From NCBI RefSeq assembly GCF_012641435.1, contig NZ_JABAIJ010000003.1:62001-126000 (forward strand): a DNA stretch of 64,000 nt, written 5' to 3'. The translations under genes were made by a program, and so were the position numbers. The DNA comes from Rhizobium sp. P38BS-XIX (GTDB lineage: Bacteria > Pseudomonadota > Alphaproteobacteria > Rhizobiales > Rhizobiaceae). The notes below the pieces were generated by a model. The model searched no databases and was not told the origin of the DNA. It saw only the letters and a list, made by a program, of their open reading frames with translations. Of this stretch, positions 36,427 to 44,564 are shown one piece after another. Every line of letters begins with the position of its first letter. Within the stretch, counting starts at the first letter, position 1.

Positions 36427-37752
36427 TCAACGCGTGCTGGCGCCCTGCGATGCCGGCTCCGCGTCCACGATCCAGCGGCGGTGCGAGCCAAGCGCAATCA
36501 ACAAGACAACCGACAGGAAGCAACAAGCGGCGAGGATATAAAAGCCGATATCGCCATTGCCGGTAGCCGCGTCGACATAGGCTTTGATCTGCGGCGAGGC
36601 GAAGCTGCCGAGATTGCCGAGCGAGACGATGAAGGCAATGCCGCTGGCGGCGCCCACGCCGCCGAGATAGCGGGTCGGCAGGCTCCAGAAGACCGGCTGA
36701 GACGAGGCCAGCCCCGGAACGGCGATGCAGGCGGCAATAACCATGACCCATGGGTTCATCGTAAGACCGATCATGCCGAGTGCGATCGTGCCGGCCGTCA
36801 GCATGGCGATACAGACGATGCGGTGATTATCGTGCTTGTCGGCATAGACGGTGAAGAAGCGGGTTGCAAAGAGCGCGCAGAGCCAGGGCAGGCCAAGCAG
36901 CACGCCAACCCAGGTGTTGACGCCGCCTCCCAGTGCCTGCGCAAGGCGCGCGGGCAGGTAGAAGGTGATCGGGCCGACGCCGATCTGGATGAACAGGTAG
37001 ATGCCGATGAAGGCAAGAACGCGCCAATCCTTCAGCACGCTGAAGACGGAGTGCTTCACTTCGGAGAGCTTGCCGCGCTCCTCCGCTTCGATCACGGCGT
37101 TCAGCGCATTTTTCTCCTCGGTCGTCAGCCACTTTGCCTCGTTGGGGCGGCTCGTGAGGAAGAAGAGAGCGAGGATCCCGACGATCGTCGCCGCAATGCC
37201 CTCGACCGCAAACATCCATTGCCAGTTGGTCAGGCCGAAGACATCATGGTGCGTGAGCAGCCAGCCCGAAAGCGGTGCGCCGATCACCAGCGACAGGGGG
37301 ATTCCGAGATAGAACAGGCCGGTCGCCCTGGCGCGTTGTTTAGCTGGAAACCAATAGGTCAGGTAAAGAAGGACGCCGGGATAAAAGCCGGCCTCGCAAA
37401 CGCCGAGCAGGAAGCGGACGATATAGTAGCTCGTCGCCGTGTGGGCAAAGACCATACAGGCAGAGACAAGTCCCCAGGTGATCATGATGCGGCTCAGCCA
37501 CAAACGGGCGCCGACCCGCTGCATGATCAGGTTGCTCGGCACCTCGAAGGTCGCATAGCCGAGATAGAGAATTCCGGCACCGAAAGCGTAGGCTGCATCC
37601 GAAATTCCCGTATCCGCCTGATAGGCTGTCTTTGCAAAGCCGACATTGGAGCGATCAAGAAAGTTCAGGATCAGCATCACGCCCAGAAAAGGCAAAAGGC
37701 GCATGGTCGCCTTGCGCACGGCGCTCTGCAGCGCCGGATTGTCATTAGTCAT
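36427..37752 (-). CDS. MFS transporter, anion:cation symporter type (tartrate/phthalate-like)
   Basis: A 441-residue transporter with 12 hydrophobic segments. The N-terminus RLLPFLGVMLILNFLDRSNVGFAK, then GYATFEVPSNLIMQRVGARLWLSRIM and FLLGVCEAGFYPGVLLYLTYWFP are hallmarks of the ACS family, which imports organic anions such as tartrate, phthalate or galactonate. It has a proper RBS (GGAGG) and is monocistronic. The substrate is unknown. Confidence 0.92.
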   Translation of the reverse strand: MTNDNPALQSAVRKATMRLLPFLGVMLILNFLDRSNVGFAKTAYQADTGISDAAYAFGAGILYLGYATFEVPSNLIMQRVGARLWLSRIMITWGLVSACMVFAHTATSYYIVRFLLGVCEAGFYPGVLLYLTYWFPAKQRARATGLFYLGIPLSLVIGAPLSGWLLTHHDVFGLTNWQWMFAVEGIAATIVGILALFFLTSRPNEAKWLTTEEKNALNAVIEAEERGKLSEVKHSVFSVLKDWRVLAFIGIYLFIQIGVGPITFYLPARLAQALGGGVNTWVGVLLGLPWLCALFATRFFTVYADKHDNHRIVCIAMLTAGTIALGMIGLTMNPWVMVIAACIAVPGLASSQPVFWSLPTRYLGGVGAASGIAFIVSLGNLGSFASPQIKAYVDAATGNGDIGFYILAACCFLSVVLLIALGSHRRWIVDAEPASQGASTR

Positions 37753-38051
37753 GTCACTCCTCCCGGACGGCTAAATGAGCCAGGCGGTACGTTCTTCCGC
37801 GCGCTCGTCCCCATCCTCACCGGATTGTCATCCGGCCATTATCGATCATCGCTGCCAGCGGCGATGGATTCCATATACGCAGATTATATTCATGGATGAA
37901 AAGATCAAGGGCGATGTCCACTGTTTTGAAGGCGGCCATTCGTCTTGGCCATGCTTTCTGGAGGGCCTAGCACCGCCATCATGCGAGGTGTCTTTACAAA
38001 TGACCGACGGTCAGTCATATCTCTTGCGTTCCCACTATTTGGAGCGTTGGG
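37753..38051. other. Intergenic region with TetR operator
   Basis: About 300 bases between the MFS gene and the TetR operon. A short open frame here (from 37775) shows no family resemblance or convincing RBS. The right part carries the palindrome at 38001-38013, listed separately. Confidence 0.5.
38001..38013. promoter_or_regulatory. TetR-type operator TGACCGACGGTCA
   Basis: A perfect 13-bp palindrome (TGACCG-A-CGGTCA), followed by a further TCAGTCAT half-site, resembles operators of AcrR/TetR regulators. It lies about 50 bases before the small ORF that opens the TetR operon and is probably bound by the TetR protein at 39087 (inference). Confidence 0.65.
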
Positions 38052-38201
38052 ATGGATGCGCATCACAATCAATCAGGACTTTTAGCGAGCTCTAAGCATT
38101 TTCGCAGGCGCTCTGACGGCGAGGAGAGAGGCGTGAGAGACAGCTGGAAACGCTTGGGGGACGAAGGCGTTCGCCTCTGTCTCATGATGTCCGAGGAATA
38201 A
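38052..38201 (+). CDS. Possible 49-residue leader ORF of the TetR operon
   Basis: An open frame of 49 codons (MDAHHNQSGLLASSKH start, MMSEE end) is preceded by GGAG and ends in TAATG, sharing a base with the ATG at 38201 in front of the next gene. The composition is polar and basic; no family is recognised. It could be a small gene or a leader that couples translation. Support is context only. Confidence 0.35.
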   Translation: MDAHHNQSGLLASSKHFRRRSDGEERGVRDSWKRLGDEGVRLCLMMSEE

Positions 38202-38206
38202 TGACC

Positions 38207-38650
38207 ATGATCCGCCACGACCTTTCGCATTGGCCTTTCGTACTTTCCGCCGCCCAGGGCGCGATGTCGCTCGACGAGCAGCTCGATTTTCTGTCCGATT
38301 GGACGGCATGGCTGGACCGCGGCGAGACTTTCGCAACGCTGCGCGTCTTTACCGATAGCGATGCGCTCCGCCGCCCCGAAGGCAGCGCTCGTGAGGCCAA
38401 GGCCTGGCTTCAATCCAATGGAGAGCGTATCAGGCAGCTCGTTATCGGCATGGCGACGGTCGTTCCTTCATCCGCCCTTGAAGAGATGAGCCGGATGAAT
38501 GCCGAAAAGCTCTTCGGCGTGCCCGCGCAGATGTTCGACGATGTCAACGAGGCCACGATGTGGCTGGCGTCTCTATCCGCTACGCTTGGACGCCCCATGG
38601 AGATGGGCAATGTCTTGCGCAGCATGAACGCGATGTGCAGACCGTCATGA
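38207..38650 (+). CDS. Hypothetical protein, paralogue of the next gene
   Basis: A 147-residue cytoplasmic protein (ATG 38207 or 38201). It begins MIRHDLSHWPFVLSAAQGAMS and has alternating alpha/beta character with AWLDRGETFATLRVFTD and IRQLVIGMATVVPSSALEEM. It shares an architecture with the next protein: HWP near residue 10, a tryptophan/arginine helix near residue 40, a hydrophobic strand near 48, then GMATVVPS against GVAIVAPT. A SpoIIAA/STAS-like fold is possible. It is coupled to the next gene by ATGA. Confidence 0.7.
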   Translation: MIRHDLSHWPFVLSAAQGAMSLDEQLDFLSDWTAWLDRGETFATLRVFTDSDALRRPEGSAREAKAWLQSNGERIRQLVIGMATVVPSSALEEMSRMNAEKLFGVPAQMFDDVNEATMWLASLSATLGRPMEMGNVLRSMNAMCRPS

Positions 38651-39075
38651 GGATGACCGTGTCGATAAAGCTGGAATGCGATGAAACGCATTGGCCGCTC
38701 GCCATTCTGGTTGCAGAGGCGCCGATGGATGCAGCAAGCGTTTCTTCCGCGCTCGATCGGATCCAGCGCTGGCAGGAGCGGCAACAGCCGTTTGCGCTTC
38801 TGCTGATCGCTGCCTGCGACCCGGTTTTGCGAGGAGATGCGATGCTGTCGCAACTGGTTGCGCAACGTATCGAGAGCGTGGGAGATGCCTTGCAACGCTC
38901 GCTTCTCGGGGTTGCCATCGTTGCTCCGACAGCCATAACTGAGGCTGTTCGGCAAAGTCTTGCTCGTCTTCCGCTCGATATGCCGTTAGAAATCTTTGAG
39001 AAGAGCCTGCCTGCTGTGGAATGGTTGTGTCGAACCGTTCTCGCGCCGGCGGGCCTGACTATAGAAAGCCTTTAA
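38647..39075 (+). CDS. Hypothetical protein, paralogue of the preceding gene
   Basis: A 142-residue protein (start ATG 38647, overlapping the previous stop). It carries DETHWPLAILVAEAPMDAASV, RWQERQQPFALLLIAACDP, and LQRSLLGVAIVAPTAITEAV, aligned in order with the preceding protein. No signal peptide or membrane span is seen. The two probably work together, perhaps as a heteromer, under the TetR regulator encoded next. Confidence 0.7.
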   Translation: MRMTVSIKLECDETHWPLAILVAEAPMDAASVSSALDRIQRWQERQQPFALLLIAACDPVLRGDAMLSQLVAQRIESVGDALQRSLLGVAIVAPTAITEAVRQSLARLPLDMPLEIFEKSLPAVEWLCRTVLAPAGLTIESL

Positions 39076-39086
39076 AAGGAGAGCCT

Positions 39087-39686
39087 GTGACCGTCGCAGA
39101 ACGCCAGCGCCCGCGCACCAAACCGCCGGAAATTCGTCGCGAGGAATTGATGGACGCAGCGCAGCGCCTGTTTCTGGAAAAGGGCTTTGCCGCGACAAGT
39201 GTCGCTGAAATCGTTGAGGCGGCCGATGTCGCCAAAGGTACGTTCTATCTTTATTTCCAGACGAAGGACGATGTTCTCGCTGCTCTCAAAGCGCGTTTCA
39301 TCGAGCGGTTCTGCGAGAAGGTCGATGCTGCGGCCGCCGCAGCGGCCTCCGAGAGCTGGATGTACCGCCTCGACGACTGGATGAAAACCTTGGTGCTCGG
39401 ATATCTTGACGAGGTGGCGCTCCACGATGTGGTGTTTCATCAGTTTCAACCGGCCAAACGCGGCATGAAGCGCGCCAATCCCATCGTCATCCGCCTTTCG
39501 TCCTTTCTGCTTGAGGGCAGGGAGGCAGGGGTGTTTTCTTTCGTCGACGCCCGTCTTTCCGCCGTCATGCTGTTCAACGCCATGCATGGTGCCGTCGACG
39601 ATTGTCTTGCCGACGGACCGAAAGTCGATCGCGACAAGCTCGTCCGGGCCGTGACCGATTTCTGTCGACGTTCGGTCAGCCCTTAA
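39087..39686 (+). CDS. TetR family transcriptional regulator
   Basis: A 199-residue regulator with a TetR HTH (AQRLFLEKGFAATSVAEIVEAADVAKGTFYLYFQTKDDVLAAL, residues ~25-68) and a helical ligand domain. The GTG start at 39087 has AAAGGAG upstream, and the gene begins 11 bases after the previous stop. It is the last gene of an operon with the two paralogous unknown proteins and likely autoregulates through the palindrome at 38001. Confidence 0.9.
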   Translation: MTVAERQRPRTKPPEIRREELMDAAQRLFLEKGFAATSVAEIVEAADVAKGTFYLYFQTKDDVLAALKARFIERFCEKVDAAAAAAASESWMYRLDDWMKTLVLGYLDEVALHDVVFHQFQPAKRGMKRANPIVIRLSSFLLEGREAGVFSFVDARLSAVMLFNAMHGAVDDCLADGPKVDRDKLVRAVTDFCRRSVSP

Positions 39687-39790
39687 TCCGATAGGATGAC
39701 AGCCGTCCAAGCGGAAACGGATCGCAGTCGACAAGTGCTTTTGCTATGGTGGGAGAAGATGCAGCCAGAGTCATCACACGAGGATGTCCC

Positions 39791-40792
39791 ATGCTCTTCC
39801 ATCGTTTTCCGGCGTGGAATCTTGCGCATGCGCTCTATTTCGATCCGCGCATGAGCGCGGCCGAAAGTCCCTTCATACGCCACCGTTTCAAAGAGGGATT
39901 TGAGGAGGGCTGGATCAGCTCCGCTCATCAGCGGCGGGCGCTCGAGATGTTCGTTCTTGCCGAGGAGCCGTTGCTGCCTCCAGATCTCGATATCGATCCG
40001 AGGCCGATCGAGGGGCATCTCCACTGGATCGGCCACGTAGCACCGGATTTAAACATTCGGCCCATGGGACGCTACCAGATCAATGAGCTTCGTTCGCTCA
40101 AGAACCTCATCCTGTGCAATCTCGCTGCGCGCAACATCGTCCTGACGCCGACCGATTTCGATGAGATCACGGCCGAACTCGGCGAGATCCCGGAGCGGGT
40201 GCGGTGGTTTGCCAAAGGCCAGCAGCTTCACGAGATCGAGTTGGAGTTCACCATGGCATCCGTCAGCCTGGAACTGACCCGGCGCGGCATTCCGACCTAC
40301 AGCCAGATCCTGCCCGATATTATCGGTTCACGCACGCAACAGGACGAAGCGGAGCCCGCTGATCTGGCGATTGTGAAGTTCTATTTCGAGAACCAGATCG
40401 AAGTGCCGTCTCCCGGCACATTTTCCGAAGCTCTCGATTTGCGCGACAGTCCGCGCATTGAGGCGTGGCGGGCAAAGATCCGCTCTTGGTCCAATGAGCT
40501 TCGGGCGGGACGGATCGATTTCAACCATATCAAGACGGCGATCGACGATGCCAACGGCTACCTGCGCGGCGCACGCCTGCCGTCGAGATTGTTGCCGCGC
40601 TGGTCGTGGGCCTTCACCTATCCCCTCGGTCTTTTCGAAGTGGCGATCGCCAACCACGAGCAGGCCCATCTCATCGGAGCCGGCCTTCTGGCAATCGAGA
40701 CCGTGCATCTCCTGGGGGAAGCGCTCAATCACGCCGTTCGGTCCGACGATCCGCTTCAATACAAGTGGCTGCTGATCAGCAGCCGCGACTAA
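39791..40792 (+). CDS. Hypothetical protein, no recognised family
   Basis: A 333-residue soluble protein; ATG 39791 has a GAGG RBS. It begins MLFHRFPAWNLAHALYFDPRMSAAES. No signal peptide, membrane span or catalytic motif is recognised. It is rich in charged helices (e.g. HLHWIGHVAPDLNIRPMGRY and YFENQIEVPSPGTFSEAL) and ends with a His-containing FEVAIANHEQAHLIGAGLLAIE segment. The base composition and codon use resemble its neighbours, so it is likely a real native gene. Confidence 0.75.
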   Translation: MLFHRFPAWNLAHALYFDPRMSAAESPFIRHRFKEGFEEGWISSAHQRRALEMFVLAEEPLLPPDLDIDPRPIEGHLHWIGHVAPDLNIRPMGRYQINELRSLKNLILCNLAARNIVLTPTDFDEITAELGEIPERVRWFAKGQQLHEIELEFTMASVSLELTRRGIPTYSQILPDIIGSRTQQDEAEPADLAIVKFYFENQIEVPSPGTFSEALDLRDSPRIEAWRAKIRSWSNELRAGRIDFNHIKTAIDDANGYLRGARLPSRLLPRWSWAFTYPLGLFEVAIANHEQAHLIGAGLLAIETVHLLGEALNHAVRSDDPLQYKWLLISSRD

Positions 40793-41209
40793 AGCCTATC
40801 GCGCAAAAGTGCCCAGCAGCTTTGTCATAGAGATTGCGCAACGTGAGAAAACGTAAAGCGCGGGAAGCAGATCCGCGAGATCGCGACGCGTTGCAAATAG
40901 CCGGGCAGGCGCGCGCTTTTTCATCATGACATTTCATCGACGGATTTATTCGTGATCGCGAGGATACCGATCCGGTATCGCGGCGACAGGCGGTGCCTCG
41001 ATACGTGTCAAAAATGGACGGAGACGACGAACCGGAATCTTTCTACCGTCACGCTATCGGGTTCGAGGCCGCATGTGCCTTCTCTTGAGGATCTGACCGA
41101 AGGGCAAAAAGCGGTCGGTTTCCTGGGGATACGAAGACGATCGGTTCAGCGTGGCGGCGCTGGCTGACCCCGTCTGGCATGACGGACTGATGAAAGCGAT
41201 TGAAGGGGA
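40793..41209. other. Intergenic region with a small inverted repeat
   Basis: About 417 bases with no convincing gene. A 7-bp inverted repeat, GATACCG-ATC-CGGTATC, lies at 40963-40979. No T-run or RNA gene is seen. The A/T-richer part near 40920-40950 may hold a promoter. Confidence 0.5.
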
Positions 41210-41623
41210 ATGACTATCGTGCCTGTAAGGATATGGAGAGTGTGGACGCTGCGCTTTGCGCTTCTGGCGGGGACGGCAGCCGCGGCGCTGTCGGCGTTTG
41301 CGCCTGCGGCGTTTTCGCAAACAGCCTCGCAGGTGACGTCGCAGACTTTCGAACCGCAGCTTCAGAAGCAGAGCAGCGGTGTCGTCATTCCCGAAGACAC
41401 CGGCCCTGTAGCGCCGAAGGGCGCGGAAAAGCTGACCGTGCGTCTGAAAACCGTTAAGGTCGAGGGTGGCCTGCAAGGCTTTTCCGAAGACGAGGCACGC
41501 GTTGCAAAGAGCTTGAGCGGCCGGCAGGTTACGGCGGCCAATCCTGTCAAGCCGCTGACATTCGTAGTGTCCCTCAAGGGACTTTCAGGCGCGCTCACCC
41601 GGATTGCAGAACTCACCAAGTAA
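41210..41623 (+). pseudogene. Chimeric remnant: TpsB-like N-terminus joined to an IalB-like C-terminus
   Basis: A 137-residue open frame. Residues 1-36 are a signal peptide (LRFALLAGTAAAALSAFAPAAFS). Residues ~37-105 (FEPQLQKQSSGVVIPEDTG, then AEKLTVRLKTVKVEGGLQGF and LSGRQVTAA) resemble the start of ShlB/FhaC-type two-partner secretion transporters before and into the first POTRA domain. The last ~25 residues (LTFVVSLKGLSGALTRIAEL) instead match the C-terminal end of the neighbouring IalB protein (VTFPVSLNGFASALARAETV). The POTRA domain is cut short and the barrel is absent, so I read this as a deletion fusion. It could still be expressed as a small exported protein. Confidence 0.6.
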
Positions 41624-41739
41624 CCGGCGATTGAGGGGGCGATGCCGAACCTTCGTCATTGCAGGAACAAGTGTTGTCGTCAGCCATTTACCTACCGCTT
41701 TTTCTACCACCTTGTGCCAATATTCATGAAAGTATTGCT

Positions 41740-42234
41740 ATGACCGATCAGATCATCAATGAGCCCACCATCCGCTTGCCGGGAGGCGCCGATGCCTTGC
41801 GCGAAGTCCACGGAGATTGGCTCGTTGTCGGCTCCGTTCAGGCCAATGTGAGCGCATCGCAGAAATCCTGCGTTATCGTGCAGGAACAAATTCATAATGA
41901 AACGCGGCAGCGCGTCCTCCTCGTCGAGTTGCGGCCGGAAGCCGGCAAGGTAACGGGAACGCTGGTTTTGCCGTTTGGTCTGCTGTTTCAGAAGGGTGTG
42001 GTGTTGCAGGTCGATGAAGGCAGTCGCGCACCCGCCATCCCGTTCCGGACCGCTCTGCCCGTCGGATGCATCGTCGACCTCGACATCGATGCCCTGCGCC
42101 TCTCTCTCATCAAGTCCGGTAAAACGCTGCATATCCACGCCATTGCGGCCGATACAGCGCAGATCGTAACGTTCCCCGTTTCCCTCAACGGTTTTGCAAG
42201 CGCTCTCGCGCGGGCGGAAACAGTCCTCGGATAG
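41740..42234 (+). CDS. Invasion-associated locus B (IalB) family protein
   Basis: A 164-residue protein with the IalB pattern: VHGDWLVVGSVQANVSASQKSCVIVQEQ at the start, then LVLPFGLLFQKGVVLQVDEG, FRTALPVGCIVDLDIDA and the C-terminal FPVSLNGFASAL. Two Cys could form a disulfide, as is usual in exported IalB proteins. From ATG 41740 there is no signal peptide. An extension from TTG 41659 would add a hydrophobic but uncharged stretch (AIYLPLFLPPCANI), so export is unresolved. The function of the family is poorly known. Confidence 0.8.
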   Translation: MTDQIINEPTIRLPGGADALREVHGDWLVVGSVQANVSASQKSCVIVQEQIHNETRQRVLLVELRPEAGKVTGTLVLPFGLLFQKGVVLQVDEGSRAPAIPFRTALPVGCIVDLDIDALRLSLIKSGKTLHIHAIAADTAQIVTFPVSLNGFASALARAETVLG

Positions 42235-42240
42235 GCGGGA

Positions 42241-43260
42241 TCAGTGCATCACCTCGAACGGAGTTGCAATGGCGACGCGCGACGGCGCGACCTGGAAGTC
42301 GGCCGGTAGCATCGGGTGATAGGCGAGCATGAGCTGGTAGGCGCTGCGGGCATCGTGACGCAGATCGTGATGGATGACGAAGGTGATCTCGCCGGTGGCG
42401 AGAAGCCTGACATTATCCTGATCAAGGTCGTGTGCGGCAAAGACCGCGCACGCGCGCCGCGCATCGGCAAAGGCTTTGACTATCGCACGATTGGCGCCGC
42501 CGGCTGAGTATACCGCGAGAATGTCCGGCTCGCGTTCCAGCGCATCGCGCACGAGAAGCTCCGTCGTTCGATCGACGCCGAAGCCCTCTGAGATGCGCAC
42601 CACCGAAAGGTGAGGGAAGTGCCCCGCGAGCACATCGCGGAATCCCCGTTCGCGCTCGTCCTCGCCGGCAAAAAGGCTGCTCGATAACGTCACCAGAACC
42701 TTGCCCGGCTTGTCTTTGACCATGCGGCCGAGGAGATAAGCGGCCGTTGCGCCCGCGACGTGATTGTCCATGCCGACATAGCCGATGCGGGAATCTTCAG
42801 GCAGATCGGTCACCAGCGTGACCACGGGGATTTTTGCCGCCATGAGTTGGGCGGCGAGATCGGCAATTGCCGGCGTCGACGGAGCCTTGAGCACCACGCC
42901 GTGGCTGCCGCGACGACGTATGGTGCGCAGGATCGCCAGAAGCTCGGGCTCGCTCATCGTTTCGGCCACATGAAATCGTGCGGAAAATGAGGCAGGTCGC
43001 ATGCCGGGCAATTCGGCCTCGAAGGCTTCGCGGACGGCGGCGGAGAAGCGCTGTGGCGTATCCATGACGACATCGATCACAAGGCGTCGGCCCGCCAGGC
43101 CGGATTGCACATATTGCCGCTCGAGTTCGGCAATTGCCGCTGCGACCCGCGCGCGCGTAACGGCGCGGACGCCTTCCCGCTCATGCATCACCCGGTCGAC
43201 CGTCGCAAGGCTGAGACCGGCCTGCAGAGCGATGTCTTTCAATGGGAACCGCGATTTCAA
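42241..43260 (-). CDS. LacI family transcriptional regulator
   Basis: A roughly 339-residue regulator with the HTH FPLKDIALQAGLSLATVDRVMHEREGVRAVTRARVAAAI and a large sugar-binding-like effector domain (VTLVTDLPEDSRIGYVGMDNHVAGATAAYLLGRM typical of the type I periplasmic fold). I chose the TTG near 43260 because it gives the usual short N-terminus; an ATG at 43350 would add 30 residues with no clear RBS. It is divergent from the PhyH dioxygenase gene, which it probably regulates. Confidence 0.85.
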   Translation of the reverse strand: MKSRFPLKDIALQAGLSLATVDRVMHEREGVRAVTRARVAAAIAELERQYVQSGLAGRRLVIDVVMDTPQRFSAAVREAFEAELPGMRPASFSARFHVAETMSEPELLAILRTIRRRGSHGVVLKAPSTPAIADLAAQLMAAKIPVVTLVTDLPEDSRIGYVGMDNHVAGATAAYLLGRMVKDKPGKVLVTLSSSLFAGEDERERGFRDVLAGHFPHLSVVRISEGFGVDRTTELLVRDALEREPDILAVYSAGGANRAIVKAFADARRACAVFAAHDLDQDNVRLLATGEITFVIHHDLRHDARSAYQLMLAYHPMLPADFQVAPSRVAIATPFEVMH

Positions 43261-43367
43261 AGCAGCTCTTTCTGAGGTATTTTTGAGGTGTTTTCCATCT
43301 TTCTCATAGGTCGATGCGGGGCTACGATCAATCCCATAGTCCAACATCACTTCGGGAGGAGATCATC

Positions 43368-44561
43368 ATGGACGCTCAGACGCTCGCCAGCAGGCGCAGC
43401 CAGAAGGTTTGGCTGTCGGCCGATTGCGGCAATTTCGATACCTTCAAGTCGTTGGTCGAAAAGACCGCCAATCCGGCCGATTGGCCGCTGGCGGCAGGCA
43501 TTGAGAAAAACATCCTCATCTATGATGGCGACACGGTTCGAAGCGCCGCAGAGAATGAAGACGACCGTCGCGCGCTGATGGCCGAGTGGGTGGAAGCCTT
43601 CACCTCAGGGCCAGGCATCATCGTCATCAAGAATGCCATGCCCGATACTTCGGTCGTCGATCGCGCAACCAGTGTGTTCGAAGCCATCGTCCGCGAGGAA
43701 AAGGAGAAGGGCAAGGGTGCCGGCGATCACTTCGCCAAGCCCGGCGCCAATGATCGCATCTGGAATGCACTAGAGAAACACTGCCTGGCGGATCCGGAGA
43801 ATTTTGCCCGCTATTATGCCTCGACTGCGGTCGCTTTGGTGTCGGAAGCCTGGCTCGGTGTCGGCTACCAGATGACCGCGCAGATGAACCGCGTTAATCC
43901 CGGCGGCACCGCGCAGAAGCCGCATCGCGATTATCACCTCGGCTTCATGTCGCCGCAGCAGATGCAGGCCTATCCCGGCCATATCCATGCGGTCTCGCCG
44001 CTGCTGACGCTGCAGGGGGCCGTCGCGCATTGCGATATGCCGCTTGAAAGCGGGCCGACGCTGTTCCTGCCCTATTCGCAGACCTTCTTCGAAGGCTATA
44101 TCGCTTTCGGCCGGCCCGAGTTCCAGGCTTATTTTGCCGAGCATCATGTACAGTTGCCGCTTGAGAAGGGCGATGCCGTCTTCTTTAATCCAGCCGTCAT
44201 GCACGGCGCCGGCAACAATGTCTCGAAAGACATCTATCGCATGGCGAATCTCCTTCAGGTGTCCTCGGCCTTCGGGCGGGCGATGGAGAGCGTCAACCGC
44301 ACCCGCATGTCGGTGACGGTCTATCCCGCACTTCTTGCCGCGCTCGATGCCGGTACACTGAGCCGCGTGGACGCTGCCAATGTGATCGCATCGACGGCCG
44401 AGGGCTATGCCTTTCCGACCAATCTCGACAGCGATCCGCCGGTCGGGGGGCTTGCGCCGAAAACCCAGGCGCAGATCATGGCCGAGGCAATCGACGCCGG
44501 AACGGGCGCGGACCAGTTTGCCGAGCTGATCGCCGCCCATGCCGCACGCAGGGAGGCTTGA
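43368..44561 (+). CDS. PhyH (phytanoyl-CoA dioxygenase)-family Fe(II)/2-oxoglutarate oxygenase
   Basis: A 397-residue protein. The Fe-binding facial triad is visible as His-x-Asp in AQKPHRDYHLGF and a distal His in NPAVMHGAGNN, with an Arg in IYRMANLLQ for 2-oxoglutarate. A helical C-terminal extension (residues ~310-397) follows the core. The start has a GGGAGGA RBS. PhyH enzymes hydroxylate very diverse small molecules. It forms an operon with the SDR gene, three bases downstream. The substrate is unknown. Confidence 0.85.
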   Translation: MDAQTLASRRSQKVWLSADCGNFDTFKSLVEKTANPADWPLAAGIEKNILIYDGDTVRSAAENEDDRRALMAEWVEAFTSGPGIIVIKNAMPDTSVVDRATSVFEAIVREEKEKGKGAGDHFAKPGANDRIWNALEKHCLADPENFARYYASTAVALVSEAWLGVGYQMTAQMNRVNPGGTAQKPHRDYHLGFMSPQQMQAYPGHIHAVSPLLTLQGAVAHCDMPLESGPTLFLPYSQTFFEGYIAFGRPEFQAYFAEHHVQLPLEKGDAVFFNPAVMHGAGNNVSKDIYRMANLLQVSSAFGRAMESVNRTRMSVTVYPALLAALDAGTLSRVDAANVIASTAEGYAFPTNLDSDPPVGGLAPKTQAQIMAEAIDAGTGADQFAELIAAHAARREA

Positions 44562-44564
44562 GAC

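Noticed and set aside
36340..37899. 519-codon open frame antisense to the MFS transporter
   Set aside because: The translation is polar and without family features, while the minus-strand frame has twelve membrane segments and MFS motifs.
37775..38095. 106-codon frame between the MFS gene and the TetR operon
   Set aside because: No RBS or family resemblance; it crosses the TetR-type palindrome, which is more likely promoter DNA.
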